Of a stretch of DNA of 64,000 bases, positions 1-11,044 are shown piece after piece. The stretch is taken from contig OZ024783.1 of the NCBI GenBank assembly GCA_964017065.1, positions 7,418,391 to 7,482,390 on the forward strand, written 5' to 3'. The notes under the pieces were generated by a model. That model worked only from the letters and a program-made list of their open reading frames with translations. It was not told the DNA's origin and made no database searches. The DNA comes from Haliclona indistincta (Eukaryota > Porifera > Demospongiae > Haplosclerida > Chalinidae). Positions within the stretch are counted from its first letter, which is position 1. Every line of letters begins with the position of its first letter. The position numbers and the translations under genes are program-made.

Positions 1-226
1 TCTAGACGTCTTCGCCTTCGCAGATTGTCTCCCTCGTCTAACGCGCAACTACATACGAGACACTTGTGTATAGCAGCCATTTTTCTTTTGCAGGTGCAAA
101 TTCTAACATTTATACATATTCATTAGTGTTACGTAACTCTCGTACACGAAAAGCCCAAGAAAGTGCAACTAAAGCCACCAGACCCTCTCTCGCGATAGGC
201 GAGGGTGTGGTCTGGGGACGAGACTA
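1..226. mobile_element. Right end of a RecQ-type TIR element (partial)
   Basis: This is the terminal part of an element that begins before the window. It matches, in inverse, the left part of the element at 16140-17333, and ends in the terminal motif GGGGACGAGACTA at 214-226. The rest of the gypsy integrase reading frame starts straight after it, so the element appears inserted in that gene. The following nine bases (227-235) are the expected target duplication, but its partner lies outside the window. No gene is left in this piece. Confidence 0.7.
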
Positions 227-235
227 TCGTGTATA

Positions 236-750
236 CTGGAACGATAAGCTAACATCAGAGGGGCAAGGTGATCATCCCATGTATCCTCTGGGCATTTTTG
301 CATCTGAATGGTCAACAGTTGTCTAAGGGTACGATTCAGACGCTCCACTAATCCATCTGACTGAGGATGGTATGGAGTAGTTCTGGTCTTGTGAATATCC
401 AGTAGATCACAGAGCTCAGAGAACAGCTTGGACTCGAAGTTCCTTCCCTGATCTGTATGGATTGATTCAGGAGCTCCATAACGGCAGATCCACTCATTCA
501 TGAGAGCTTGAGCCACTGTTGATGCTTCTTGATTCGGAAGACTGACAGCTTCTGCCCAGCGAGTAAAGTAATCAGAGATCACCAGGACATATTTGTTTCC
601 ACGTCTGGATTTAGGCAATGGTCCAATGATGTCCAACGCTACTCTTTCCATTGGTACTCCGACCACACTTGGAACCAGAGGAGCTCTTGCTGAGGTAGAA
701 GGGGACTTGGCTTGAGCACACCTCGCACACTTTCGACACCAATCCTCCAC
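236..750 (-). pseudogene. Ty3/gypsy integrase core, frameshifted from pol and cut
   Basis: The reading frame carries the CxxC half of the integrase zinc finger (WCRKCARC), then a DDE integrase core: DIIGPLPKS for the first Asp region, HTDQGRNFES for the second, and VERLNRTLR for the Glu region. It is in another frame from the upstream pol frame, which holds the matching His half of the zinc finger (GGGHLGITKTLRKIRERFYW). A frameshift near 750-770 therefore separates the two halves. After AYRSS the frame runs into the inserted TIR element, so the C-terminal integrase domain is lost here. Confidence 0.85.
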
Positions 751-751
751 G

Positions 752-3400
752 TCCTTCTGCAGACCTGCATGGCCAGTAGAAACGCTCTCGTATCTTTCTC
801 AGGGTCTTCGTGATTCCGAGGTGTCCACCACCAATTCCTCCATGTAGAGCATGTAGAACATCATCAACCAGGACCTGTGGTACAACAAACTGAAACATTG
901 TAACATTTCCAACATTATCTTCCCAACGCCTATACAGGACATTGTCTCTCAACTCCAAGCAGTCCCATTGAGCCCACAGAGAACGGACAATAGAACCTTT
1001 ACCGCTTACTTGTACCAAAGCAGGTCTCTCACTGGAGGTCTTCATCCACTCCAAAATGATCTTCAAGTCAGGATCATTAGCTTGCTGGTGTTGAAGATCT
1101 TCGTCAGTCCAAACTGGTGCCCAATTGGAGGTATCGATAGGATCCATGCTCACTGCTGCTGTGGCGTCAGTTTCTTGAGATGGTACAATTCTGGACAAAG
1201 CATCAGCATTGGTGTGAAGTTTTCCCGGACGATGAAGTGTTTGGAAGTCAAACTCTTGTATCTGCTCCAGCCATCGAGCGACTTGTCCCTCTGGTTCTTT
1301 GAATTGTTGGAGCCACTGTAGTGCAGCATGATCTGTTCGAGCGTGGAAGGGTCTCCCTAGCAGATAAGCTCGGAAATAGCGCAGGAAGTAGACAAGGGCT
1401 AGAAGCTCTCGCCTAGTAGCACAGTAGTTTCTCTCAGACTTAGAAAGTGTCCGGCTACCATATGCAATAACCTTCTCCACGCCGCCCTGCAGTTGAGAGA
1501 GTACAGCACCAATAGCAATATTACTAGCATCAGTATCTAACACAAACATGCCGTCACGCGTAGGGAATGCCAGCACAGGAGCAGTAGTGAGTTTCTGTTT
1601 CAAGGTATCGAAGGCTGTTTGGCAAGGTTCAGTCCAGCTGAAACGAGATTCCTTCTCTTGAAGACGGTAGAGAGGTGCTGCTATTTCTGCAAACTTGGGA
1701 ATAAAGCGTCGGTAATATGATGCTAGTCCAAGAAAACTCCTGAGTTCTTTTGCGTTGGTCGGAGGAGGCCAGTGGGTAATTGCTTGAATTTTGACAGGGT
1801 CAGTCTCCACACCATGCTGAGAGATAATATGACCAAGGAACGACACAGATTTGCGAAAAAATTGACATTTCCCTGGATGGAGTTTGAGGTGAGCTTCTTG
1901 AAGTCTGGACAATACTTGACGTAATCGCTGAAGATGTTCATCCCAGTTACGTCCGAAGACAATCACATCGTCCAAGTAGATCAAACAGATCTCCCAGCAC
2001 ATGCCCGACAGTACCAGCTCCATCAATCGTTGAAAGGTGCTAGGGGCGTTGCATAGACCGAAAGGCATTACGCGGAACTGATACAGTCCATATGGTGTTG
2101 TAAAAGCGGTTTTCGGTCTGTCAGATGGTTCAACTTCCACTTGCCAATACCCACTTCTGAGATCCAGTGTAGTGAACCATTCGGCACCATGCAAAGAGTC
2201 TAGGATGTCGTCAACCCTTGGAAGCGGATAGGAGTCACGAGTAGTGACTTTGTTGAGCTTCCGATAGTCCACGCAAAACCTCAGAGAACCGTCCTTCTTC
2301 TTTACTAGCACAATGGGGGACGCCCATGGAGAAGATGACGATTCTATAACACCTTGTCTTTCCATTTCCTCCAGCATCTCAGCGACTTGTTGTCTGCTAT
2401 GAAAGGGGAGCCGACGAGGGGTTTGACATATGGGAGCTGCTTCACCTGTGTTGATTTGATGATAGATTTTATCAGTACGACCAAGGTCACTTTTACCAGA
2501 GGAAAAGACAGATGAGAAATCGCTAACCAGTCCATTCAGGGCTTCTACTTGATGTTCACTCCACTCTCTGGTATCAATTCCAAGTAGAGATGCTGGAGAC
2601 TGCTGAAGACCAACGTGATGGACATGTGTATCAGGAGTCGACTCTGTCATAGGTAGCTCCACATACTCGGTGTCCTGATCTGGCGAACCCAAGGGACAAA
2701 ATTTAGCGAGATTGGTTCCCTTGTAAAGTGTTACTGCTGAACCAGAGAGATTAGCAATTCTCAGTGGAACCGTTCCTTGATCAGGGTTAGCTAGTACACG
2801 CGCCAAGAGGATCTGATGCTTCTCTTCGATTCCCTCCTGAGCTTCCACCACACCTGTAGTACCTGCAAGAGAGGGATATTCACAACTGATATTAGCTTTA
2901 CACAGTCTCTCTTCTCCCGGGTGAACAACAAAAGTCTCACCAACAGAGACATGGTAGCTGGAGGCAAGTGGTGTCTTTGAACTAAGCAGAGGAGTAGAAG
3001 TCTCTCCGACACGCAGCACATGGTTTCCCAAGTCGATGACAAATCCATGTGTGGTCAAGAAATCGGCACCGAGTATACACTCCTGGGTAATGTCTCCAGC
3101 GATCAGAACTTGATGTGAGAACTCTTTTCCGGCAATCACTATGCGGACTTCTGTCTGTCCAAGGATGGATAGAGGTCCTCCGTTTGCTGCTAGTACTGGT
3201 CTGTTCACTTTTCGTAGACCACTCTGCGGAGGACACCATACTCGTTCATGAATAATGGTAATCGCCGACCCAGTATCTACAAGTAGAGATATTGGCCTCT
3301 TCTGAACCACCCCGTTGACAAAGATGGACTGCTGAAGGGAGGTACTGGATATGTGAAGGGGGTTGAGGTCAGTTACTTCTGCGACCGGCGGTTGACCCAA
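752..3400 (-). CDS. pol: Ty3/gypsy pol polyprotein (protease, RT, RNase H, start of integrase)
   Basis: The frame runs from 3400 and is open for over 900 codons. An aspartic protease motif (LLVDTGSAIT) sits near residue 40. The reverse transcriptase spans about 320-540, with FTTLDLRSGYWQ, MPFGLCNAPSTFQ and the catalytic YLDD near 473. RNase H starts near 615 (LDTDASNIAIGAV), and the integrase zinc-binding His pair follows. The start overlaps the end of gag (3373-3400) in another frame, as is usual when pol is made by frameshifting. A frameshift near 750-770 breaks the link to the integrase core, and beyond it this frame reads noise to 611. Confidence 0.9.
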
Positions 3401-4254
3401 TTCGTCGGTCGCTGATCGTTTCCCGCTGGTTGTGGGCTAGGATGTGGGCAGTCTCGCTGGAAGTGACCTTCTTCACCACAGCGCCAGCAACTTCCTAAAG
3501 GTGGTCGGCGTGGTCGACGTGGAGGACGACGTCCGGTAGGTTGTCGATTGTTGAACTGGGTTAGCAACTGCTGCAACATCACGGTGTTTTGGCGAACCGC
3601 CTCAGCTAAATCATCGTCGCCCCTAGCTCTGGCTCCAACAGCATTAACATCAGCAGGAGTAGGCAGAGTCGGCTCAGTGAACTGAACTCGCCGGACTTCC
3701 ACTGCCTTAGCACGCATCTTCTTCCGAGCTAGCTGTGCTGCTTCCAATCTCTTTGCTGCCTTGCGGGCTTCATCCAGGTTCTTTAATTTGTCCGGCTCTT
3801 GTTGCATCAGCGCTTCTTGTAGACGGTCATCTCGGAGACCAGCAATAAACCTGTCTCCAGCTATCTCCATCCTGAAATTAGCAGTCTGGTCCGGGTAACC
3901 ACGATTTGCGAGGTGAATTAGAGCATCTGCGAATTCGTCGAGTGACTCTTTTTCCTCCTGAACTCGTTGACTTAGATGCCACCGTAGCTCCTGCATCGCT
4001 GTCCCAGGGCTGAATCTCTCGGTGAGCGCTTTAGTCAATTCTTTGTAGTCTGCCGCGTCAACAAGCGCGTCTGAATTCCGTAACAGGTCGAACGCCCGGA
4101 ACGCACCATCATCTAGCAGAGACAAAACAGCATTACAGAACTGGTCGTCCGGTGTCTTGACAGCCTTAGCGAATGCTTCGAACCGACGCAGCCATAACTG
4201 GAAGTCCTCCCCGAGGGAATAAGGACGTGGAGCGCGAAGCTGAGGAGCTGCCAT
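3373..4254 (-). CDS. gag: Ty3/gypsy Gag (capsid and zinc knuckle)
   Basis: This 293-aa protein has a retrotransposon Gag-like region in its first 150 residues (LGEDFQLWLRRFEAFA, then a segment with LRWHLSQRVQEEKESLDEFA). A basic Arg/Pro-rich stretch follows, then one CCHC zinc knuckle near residues 256-269 (CWRCGEEGHFQRDC) that would bind RNA. Gag forms the retrotransposon particle. The frame is intact. Its end overlaps the pol frame by about 28 bases in a different frame. Confidence 0.9.
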   Translation of the reverse strand: MAAPQLRAPRPYSLGEDFQLWLRRFEAFAKAVKTPDDQFCNAVLSLLDDGAFRAFDLLRNSDALVDAADYKELTKALTERFSPGTAMQELRWHLSQRVQEEKESLDEFADALIHLANRGYPDQTANFRMEIAGDRFIAGLRDDRLQEALMQQEPDKLKNLDEARKAAKRLEAAQLARKKMRAKAVEVRRVQFTEPTLPTPADVNAVGARARGDDDLAEAVRQNTVMLQQLLTQFNNRQPTGRRPPRRPRRPPLGSCWRCGEEGHFQRDCPHPSPQPAGNDQRPTNWVNRRSQK

Positions 4255-4513
4255 TATTCGCGGTGACTAAGAGAAAAGGAAAAAAAACCAGCAAATAGGA
4301 GAATACACAGAGAGTACAGCAAAGCTCGCCTTTAAGGGCCCTTCACTAAGGGCAAGGTCAAGACAGTGAAGAACAGGTGACAACGCCAGCCGCTGGACTC
4401 TGTCCCCTCCGCCAACCGAGGGCTTTGGGGCTCCTGGACAGTTGACGAAGACACCCGTCTGACAACAGAAGTTGCGAGCTGCAGGACTCTTGATATCCCA
4501 CCGCTGCCACCAG
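4255..4513 (-). other. Ty3/gypsy leader with primer-binding region
   Basis: This non-coding stretch lies between the LTR and gag. Right next to the LTR (minus strand, about 4513-4496) is a CTGGTGGCAGCGGTGGGA motif typical of the primer-binding area of many metazoan gypsy elements. I did not assign a tRNA primer. ORFs called here show no protein similarity I recognise. Confidence 0.6.
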
Positions 4514-4706
4514 TGTAGCGCTAGCCAGAGCGTCGGGAACACGGTGCAACAATTATGACTCAGAAAATACTCTCTCATGCAACAGTCAATACACACATAT
4601 TTAAAGGTTAGGCTAGGTCATATGATGAGGTGACATGTGTATGAAAATACAGCAGTGATTGTTCTGTGAACATGACTAAGTCAGGTCTAGACTGTCCGGC
4701 GTTACA
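4514..4706 (-). repeat. Ty3/gypsy 5' LTR (193 bp)
   Basis: Read on the minus strand it starts TGTAACGCCGG and ends GCGCTACA, the expected TG...CA ends, and abuts the primer-binding region. It is short for an LTR. The partner 3' LTR lies outside the window, so the boundaries rest on the TG/CA ends and position only. Confidence 0.65.
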
Positions 4707-5122
4707 CTATAATTAATGTTCATTTTATTAATAGCAATAATTATTTATAGCGCGTACTAATTTTATTTTAGGCAATGACATAACGGTATAGCTAAGAATA
4801 GCAACATGAATGATTAATTTACCACTGATACCAAAATCTGAGAAAATTTGATTGTTTGAAATAAAATATCCTCAGTCACACTTTTGAGATCTCACTATCA
4901 GGGAGGCACGGTAGTGACTCCCCAGGGGTACGACAAGCTAATTTAATATGACGTATTGCTGACATATGACACACCCACTACAATAAGGAATGTAGGAATG
5001 TAAGGTAGGATAGTTTAAACAGTTTGCCATCGCCCTATAGTACATGATATCGAGCTCAAGTGTGCATTGTTTACACTCCAGATCAATGTTTGTGTGTGTT
5101 TGTGTAGTATTCTTTGACTTAA
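4707..5122. other. AT-rich stretch without recognised gene
   Basis: I see no gene, hairpin or known repeat in this 400-bp AT-rich stretch between the gypsy LTR and the LINE fragment. Confidence 0.5.
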
Positions 5123-5497
5123 TTGCGCAAGGCATTTGATTCTGTGCCTCACCGTCCATTATTACACAAACTTGGGAATTTGGGAATCAATAAATTCTTG
5201 CTAAAGTGGATCACAAGCTATCTTACTGAGAGGGATCAGAGGGTTGTTGTCAACGGTGATGAATCCTCCAATCTTCCTGTTCTGTCTGGGGTCCCGCAGG
5301 GCTCCTTCCTTGGTCCACTCCTGTTTATTATATGTGGATGGTGTTAGCTCAGTACTTTCTGACAAGGCCTCTACCTTCCTCTATGCTGATGATAATTATG
5401 ACTCCTTACAGACCAATATATACTCCACATGACTATGAATTGCTTCAAAGGGATATTAATGCAATCTTTAGGTGAATATCTGACCTGTGTATGCAGT
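5123..5497 (+). pseudogene. LINE reverse transcriptase fragment
   Basis: Two overlapping frames encode the central reverse transcriptase of a non-LTR retrotransposon: KAFDSVPHRPLLHKL, then LPVLSGVPQGSFLGPLLF, and after a frameshift the catalytic FLYADD. Both ends are missing, and the 3' side stops at the piggyBac-like MITE at 5498. It resembles the LINE at 40148-43294 but keeps the segment which that copy has lost. Confidence 0.85.
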
Positions 5498-6104
5498 TTA
5501 ACCCTTTAAGCCCTAATGATGCCTTTAGGTGTCATAATTGACCCCACCTACTCTAGACGTCATAAATAGTGCAAAAAGTGCTCTAGAAAGGTCAAATCAA
5601 GCTTGATTGCAAAAGATGACTTTACCTGAAAAAAACCCACTGTTTTTCGGCGTGCCCTCCCCACTATAACGTACAGCACGGGGGAACTTTAAAGGGGGGT
5701 GTCCCTCTGTTGACCCGGGGTTCGAAAGGGCGGAGCCCTTCACCACTTTTGGCATTTTTTAAGGCTTCAGGATGCCCGGAAATGCATACTTGGGCATGAA
5801 ATGGTCTAAACTATGCTGTTTGCTCACCTGGACACCACCAGGTTTTTGTATCATTCACAAGGGCTAAACGAAGACCAAAATTGGGTGAAAAATGACGAGT
5901 TCGCAGCACTTGAGCGGCTTCAGTTCCGAAGTGGGAGTGGCCAACTCAGAGTTTAGTACATGGTCGTAAACTTTGACATACCAGAAAACAACAGTGCTAG
6001 TTTGGAACAGCTAACGTACTGCATGTTGTAGAAAATGCAAGACAAACTGTCAGTTTAGAGCAAGTCGTATTTTCGTCAAAATAATTCAGTCACTAAAGAG
6101 TTAA
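5498..6104. mobile_element. piggyBac-like MITE, diverged copy
   Basis: It begins TTAACCCTTTAAGCCC and ends near TTAA, matching in outline the four better preserved copies further on. Its right terminus is mutated and its interior is more diverged. No coding capacity is visible. Flanks are LINE on the left and a RecQ-type TIR remnant on the right. Confidence 0.7.
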
Positions 6105-6378
6105 TCAGCGTCTTGCTATACTGAGTTTGTCAAGGAGAAAGTTTTCGTCTGCCTAGACGTCTTCGCCTTCGTAGATTGTCTCGTCCTAACGCGCAACTAC
6201 ATACCAGACACTTGTGTGTAGCAGCCATTGATTTATTGCAGGTGCAAATTCCAACATTAATTTGTCATTAGTGTTACGTAACTTTCTTACACGAAAAGCC
6301 CAAGAAAGTGCAACTAAATTCACCAGACCCTCTCTCGCAATAGGCGAGGGAGTGTGGTCAGAGGCTAGGGCGAGACTA
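6105..6378. mobile_element. Internally deleted RecQ-type TIR element remnant
   Basis: The first 50 bases match the helicase coding part of the element at 16140-17333 (inverse), then a deletion joins them to the same terminal region seen at 1-226. It ends in GGGCGAGACTA at 6378. The helicase motif region is gone. Confidence 0.7.
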
Positions 6379-6696
6379 CAGCATCAGTAGCAGCATATAT
6401 TGTAATAAATCTCGCTGATGTTAGATGTAATTTGAAATATAAACAAAGAGTAATAATTATTATTATTATAAACAAAAATTAATAATTATTATTATACTAA
6501 CTTAACACAGATTGAAAAAGTAAATAAAACAGCAAACAACTTACATGTATACATGTAATACTATATCAATAGAAGAAAATCATTAAAATAATTGTAATGA
6601 TTATAGCTCTAGTGCAATTAATCTTAATATTGAGCACCAAAGCACTTAAGGAATAGCCCAAAAATCACTTGCAACTTGCGAAATAAGCTGGAGAGT
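6379..6696. other. AT-rich 3' flank of the NERD gene
   Basis: Very AT-rich with AAT/TTA short repeats near 6450-6500. It lies downstream of the minus-strand gene that ends at 6697 and probably contains its 3' UTR. No other feature seen. Confidence 0.5.
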
Positions 6697-9513
6697 CTAT
6701 TTCGATAATTTATGTTTAACATCGCTCAAAAATGATTTACTATTTGTCCACTTATCAGATATGATGACTAGTTTGACCATTGAGCGAAAGAAAGATATGT
6801 ATGGATCATAATTTCTAAGCTTTTCTGCATTTTTTGACTCAGCCAAAGGCTCAGTTTCCAAAACCAAGCCAGACGGCAAAATCACGATCACCATCGGCCA
6901 TTCTACTCCATCCAAATAACTTGAGTCATCCCTAGTAACAGAGTTTAACAATGTCAGATTTTTGCAGGTCATTGGAATATATGGAGTCTCGCCAAACGTC
7001 CACACAGGAATTTCTTTGTTCTTCAACTGCTCACTAAGAGGTTGAATGCCTAGTGACTCATGACTACGAGTGGCAAAGTCCACAACAAGAATATCGGAAG
7101 GACTAAGAATCAAGTTCCCTGGTATATCATGTACGTAAGTATCAACAATTTCGACGCATTTGGAATACATTCTTTGAACGCCAGATTCAACAATCCAAGA
7201 CACAGGCAATCCCTCGAGAGAATGTCCAAGAATTTCTCTAGTGCCGTATGGATAAGAGCGACTTTGATACAAAGCACTGTAACTTGCTTCGAGTTCAATT
7301 ATGCTGTCAGTGCCTCGTGAAGCTTGACTTATGCGAGAAACGACTCCACCGACTCTGCTTAACGTATCCAAAAGAGGCTTTGTACGAATCTGCATTTTTT
7401 GCTTTGTTTTTAACAGCGATTCATTATAATCGAACACCGAGCTAATCCACACATAACCTTCAATGTTATCAAGTAACTCAAGGATGATTTCATGCTCTGG
7501 TGGCTTCGAGCCAATCCAGTATTCATCAAGAAAGACATGCTCATATTTATCCATTTGCTCTCTAAAAAACCTCTTGGTCTCTTCTAGTTCTGTGGGAGAC
7601 TCTTCTTCTAGTGAAATTGAGACAACATCAACAAGACCAAAGCTTTTTTTGCTGCTAAAGAACTCCTTCATTTTGTGAAAAAGCAGAGAATCTTGGTACT
7701 GCGGCTTTGGAGACCCATTACCAACAATAAAAAGAATACGCTTCTGTGACTTGCATATCTTCATTTTGGCTTCCAGTTCCAAAGCTTTGAATTTCAACAA
7801 CTCTGTTTTACCACTACCGGGTGGCCCTATAATTAGCTGCTTTTGTGGACCCTCGAACACAACAAGTTGCTCAGTTGTCATAACCATGGGAAAATGCAAG
7901 TAGTCAAGTCTCATTTTGCATGATAGTGAGTGAAATATGTGTTTGTCAATTTCTGTTGGCATTTTACCATCTTCTATAAAGGTGGAAGAACGAAGGCGTT
8001 TGCCAAGCATATTAAAGTGTTTTGGTGATTCCAACTTAAGAAATGGAAGCTTCTTCTTCTGTAGTTCCAACTGGGATTCTTCTATGTCTCCAATTTGACT
8101 CCATTGCTTTTGCATCATTCTCATGAATTCGAGAAGTTCCTTTAAAAATAGGAAGTGGCTATTTTCAATAGCAACAACAAGAGCAAGATCTATTGGCGAA
8201 ATAATCTCACCACCAATATATTTCTGATGCTCTAACATTCGATTGATAATCTTCATTACTTTTCTTCCCCTGAGATCCTTTTGCTGCTCAATTCCATGCT
8301 GTTTCATGAAAGCATCCCTCAGTCTCTTAGCTTCTTCTTTGTCTATTTGAAAAGGCACATCAGTCATAATCGATGAACACCATTCGAACAACCTTGGAAA
8401 CTCTTTTTCTGTAATCAATTCATGTACTGTACCATGGTACTTGTAGGAAACCAATTTTTCATGCAATTCCTTCAAACAGTCTGTTTCCTTAACTGGAGTA
8501 AGGTGACGAATCATCATCAAATACGACAAAGCAAGCTCATATTGTTTTCGATCTATTCTGGCTGGTTCGTCCATTGTTTCTTTCCACCATTTCTCAAATG
8601 ATTTGACATCGCTCAATTCATCAGCAAGCAGTACGTGTGTATGGTCACCCAAAGACTTAAATTCTTCTCGGTTAAAGCTAGATTTAGTGATTGATGGCAA
8701 TGCTACAACTCGTTGGTAAGGTAGCGAAAGCTGCTGTGATGATGTACTTTTAACTAGTGTTTCTGATTGCGTAGCAGGCTCACCTATTGTGGATTCACAA
8801 CTTGTGGCTAATTCCCTTACAAGGTCATAACTGGTATCGAGTTGACCTTCAGCATCACGTACATGCTTATTTCGAACTTTCTCAACTGGATTTTTTACTT
8901 CTATAGCTATCACTCCTATTGAGTGATGAAAAACAATGAAGTCGCATTCTTTAGTAATCATTTCAGGTGGGAGGTCAGGAAGTCTACATACTTCTTGGCT
9001 GATCATCACCTTTTTCTTATTCCACCCACTAATATCTTTCAGTTTGAAATTATGAAAAACAAACATGCCCATGTTTCTTGTTTCTCCTAGCTGCCTCAAA
9101 AGCTTGTAAACAGTATTCTCACCAATTTCTCCAGGATCAGAGTAAACCACGGGACCTTTGACTTCAATGTCACTGCGGCCAGCACTTAGTCCAGGTTTGA
9201 AGATAGGCGGTATCATGTACGTTTTGTTGTCTTCTCTCCACGAAGGAAACCGTTTGTAAAGAAGTGAATGAGGAGCTCCAATCTTTTGGGCCGACATCAT
9301 TTGACCAGCTTCAGCCTTGACAGTAGTTTTAAGTAGACGAGACACGCCGTCGTCATCAACGCACCCAAAATCATAATGAACAGGCTCGGGAATAGGCCAG
9401 TCCGGCTCAATTATAACTGACAGGTAGGAAAAGAAAAAGACGATGAATAGACGGAAAGAAAGAGGAAGCAGCAACTTCTTAACAACACTAATGGACTTCG
9501 AGGACCAGGTCAT
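6697..9513 (-). CDS. NERD nuclease-domain / SF1 helicase-like protein, 938 aa
   Basis: A single uninterrupted frame. Residues 12-33 are strongly hydrophobic, so the start may be a membrane anchor or signal peptide. A NERD (nuclease-related) domain lies around 130-230, with IGENTVYKLLRQLGE, then a candidate active-site Asp near 190 (ECDFIV) and IEVKNP near 204 (ExK). The C-terminal half has a P-loop ATPase of the UvrD/RecB (SF1) kind: Walker A GPPGSGKT near 561 and Walker B VFLDEYW near 660. NERD plus helicase suggests ATP-driven DNA or RNA cleavage. The partner and pathway are unknown. No introns are seen, unlike the Ig genes nearby, which would fit a retrocopy or a transferred gene. I cannot decide between a defence role and a transposon-derived gene. 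Confidence 0.8.
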   Translation of the reverse strand: MTWSSKSISVVKKLLLPLSFRLFIVFFFSYLSVIIEPDWPIPEPVHYDFGCVDDDGVSRLLKTTVKAEAGQMMSAQKIGAPHSLLYKRFPSWREDNKTYMIPPIFKPGLSAGRSDIEVKGPVVYSDPGEIGENTVYKLLRQLGETRNMGMFVFHNFKLKDISGWNKKKVMISQEVCRLPDLPPEMITKECDFIVFHHSIGVIAIEVKNPVEKVRNKHVRDAEGQLDTSYDLVRELATSCESTIGEPATQSETLVKSTSSQQLSLPYQRVVALPSITKSSFNREEFKSLGDHTHVLLADELSDVKSFEKWWKETMDEPARIDRKQYELALSYLMMIRHLTPVKETDCLKELHEKLVSYKYHGTVHELITEKEFPRLFEWCSSIMTDVPFQIDKEEAKRLRDAFMKQHGIEQQKDLRGRKVMKIINRMLEHQKYIGGEIISPIDLALVVAIENSHFLFLKELLEFMRMMQKQWSQIGDIEESQLELQKKKLPFLKLESPKHFNMLGKRLRSSTFIEDGKMPTEIDKHIFHSLSCKMRLDYLHFPMVMTTEQLVVFEGPQKQLIIGPPGSGKTELLKFKALELEAKMKICKSQKRILFIVGNGSPKPQYQDSLLFHKMKEFFSSKKSFGLVDVVSISLEEESPTELEETKRFFREQMDKYEHVFLDEYWIGSKPPEHEIILELLDNIEGYVWISSVFDYNESLLKTKQKMQIRTKPLLDTLSRVGGVVSRISQASRGTDSIIELEASYSALYQSRSYPYGTREILGHSLEGLPVSWIVESGVQRMYSKCVEIVDTYVHDIPGNLILSPSDILVVDFATRSHESLGIQPLSEQLKNKEIPVWTFGETPYIPMTCKNLTLLNSVTRDDSSYLDGVEWPMVIVILPSGLVLETEPLAESKNAEKLRNYDPYISFFRSMVKLVIISDKWTNSKSFLSDVKHKLSK

Positions 9514-10017
9514 GCCTCAGCCTATACACCCGTTGAAAAGGTCAATATATACTCTGAGTAGAAGCTAGGACTCCGGTCAAAAAGGGGTTTAAAACGTATT
9601 TCGGCCGAAAATTGAGCTCAAACGCAGAATCGAGAAGTCTGATGTCTGGTGGGAAAATGTTGAAGCGGCAGCCCTTCGCTTGCTTCCACAGCAGCGCAGC
9701 GACACGAACAAAGCAAAGATAAGGCGAGTAATTATGGGCGTGACGGGGCGGAGTTTCGACTCTTAGCCGGCCTGTTAGACTATGAGTTATATATGGCACT
9801 GCTTGAGTGATGATGGTCCTGTACTGGTAAACCAGTGACATGCAGATCGAGATCAATAGAATAATTACTGCAAAGTTCTCATCAAGATCTTTGCTGCATC
9901 CACGTATACATTTCAAATAGTGTGCTGAAGGTTAGAACAATGTGGTTGTCTGTGCAATGCACACAGCTCAACAGTAATGGTACTGCAGTACTCGGTAATA
10001 GTATTCATTATTAGTAA
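9514..10017. other. 5' flank shared with the Ig-like gene family
   Basis: The segment from about 9778 matches the upstream region of the Ig-like genes at 13908-14229 and 36897-37186 (for example GGCACTGCTTGAGTGATGAT). It therefore holds the promoter side of the Ig-like family, and also the 5' side of the NERD gene that reads the other way. No defined promoter element is claimed. Confidence 0.55.
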
Positions 10018-10993
10018 TGAAGAAGCAAGCTTCCAAAACTGATTGCTTGTATAGCACTGCTTGTTAGCAACACTGCTGCTCAGAGTGGGAGTGGAAGACG
10101 GTGAAAGTGAGTTAATTTTGTATGTATGTATGTATATAGACAATAAGTCTCATTGCAAATATTTCTTAGTAGCTTGCTCCACAACACATTATACAGCTCA
10201 GCCACTTAATGCACTTAATGGAGATCCTTTGGGAGGCATTATCGGTCTACAGTGTCATATTCATCAAGACAATGGTTTTGGCAATGTGACCTGGTACTGG
10301 TCTCACTGTGATCAAGATGCTGGTGTTAATGGCACAGCTATTTAAATATAATACTGCTTGAAGACAGAAGTGACGTCTACGGAGTAGAGCAGACTTTCTC
10401 TTCTGGTAACTTAGCTTATTCTACTTTGATATTTTTAGTCACAAATGCTACCCTGGGCTACTACTGGTGTGAAGTCAATAGTTCATCCTCAAGACGTTCT
10501 GTTAACTCCTGTGCTACAACCAACCAATACATCACTGCCAGAATGTACTCTTGGATCAGTCCTTTTCAACCATAACCGCTTTGGTTCAGAGTGTGCTGCT
10601 GTGGGTTCGCCCATTGTCTTCCCTCGTGTACCACTACCATCATTTTGCCCTAGCACAGCAAATGGTACCACAGGCCTGAACCCTCCGACTCCAAGTCAGA
10701 ACACAACTCAGGATACTCCAACTCGAACTCCAGATATTCCTAGTGAAACAATGCCATTGGCACTAACAGCTACAACAACATTGCTAGCAGTGTTTGGTGC
10801 TTTCATCACTATGCTGGTGCTGGTGATAGTGATACTAAGTGTTTGCCTGTGCAAAAAAAGCGTACAATCCGAAAGGTTTGTGATATGTGTGCAATAAATT
10901 GTGTACGTAGTATTCCATTAATAATTATTTTATTGCAGAGAGTCTCCACTTGAGATGCACGACACAGAAGAACTAACAAAGGCCCAACACTAA
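10018..10993 (+). pseudogene. Ig-like membrane protein pseudogene
   Basis: It matches the intact gene at 14230-15159 along all three exons. Exon 1 (from 10018) has a small insertion that shifts the frame into an early stop. Exon 2 has an 8-base insertion at about 10340 that adds an in-frame TAA after VNGTAI. The Ig-domain residues (TWYWS, LGYYWCEVN) and the membrane segment (VFGAFITMLVLVIVILSV) are still readable, as is exon 3 (10939-10993). It is thus an older, decayed copy in a local gene array. Confidence 0.85.
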
Positions 10994-11044
10994 ACTATAT
11001 ACTTGTGTTATATACATGTTAGTTTGTCAACGGTATAAATAGAT

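Larger units (their letters stand above)
227..4706 (-). mobile_element. Ty3/gypsy LTR retrotransposon, interrupted
   Basis: On the minus strand the order is LTR (4514-4706), leader, gag (4254-3373), pol (3400 to about 236). The domain order protease, reverse transcriptase, RNase H, integrase is that of Ty3/gypsy elements. The 3' end of integrase and the 3' LTR are missing from the window because a TIR element interrupts integrase at 226/227. A frameshift inside integrase makes this copy defective. No envelope gene is visible. Confidence 0.9.

Noticed and set aside
227..4706. Infectious-type retrovirus
   Set aside because: No envelope gene is visible, integrase is frameshifted and interrupted; it is an ordinary Ty3/gypsy retrotransposon copy.
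9542..9916. 124-aa minus-strand ORF upstream of the NERD gene
   Set aside because: It covers the promoter-side flank shared by the Ig-like genes and has no recognisable feature.
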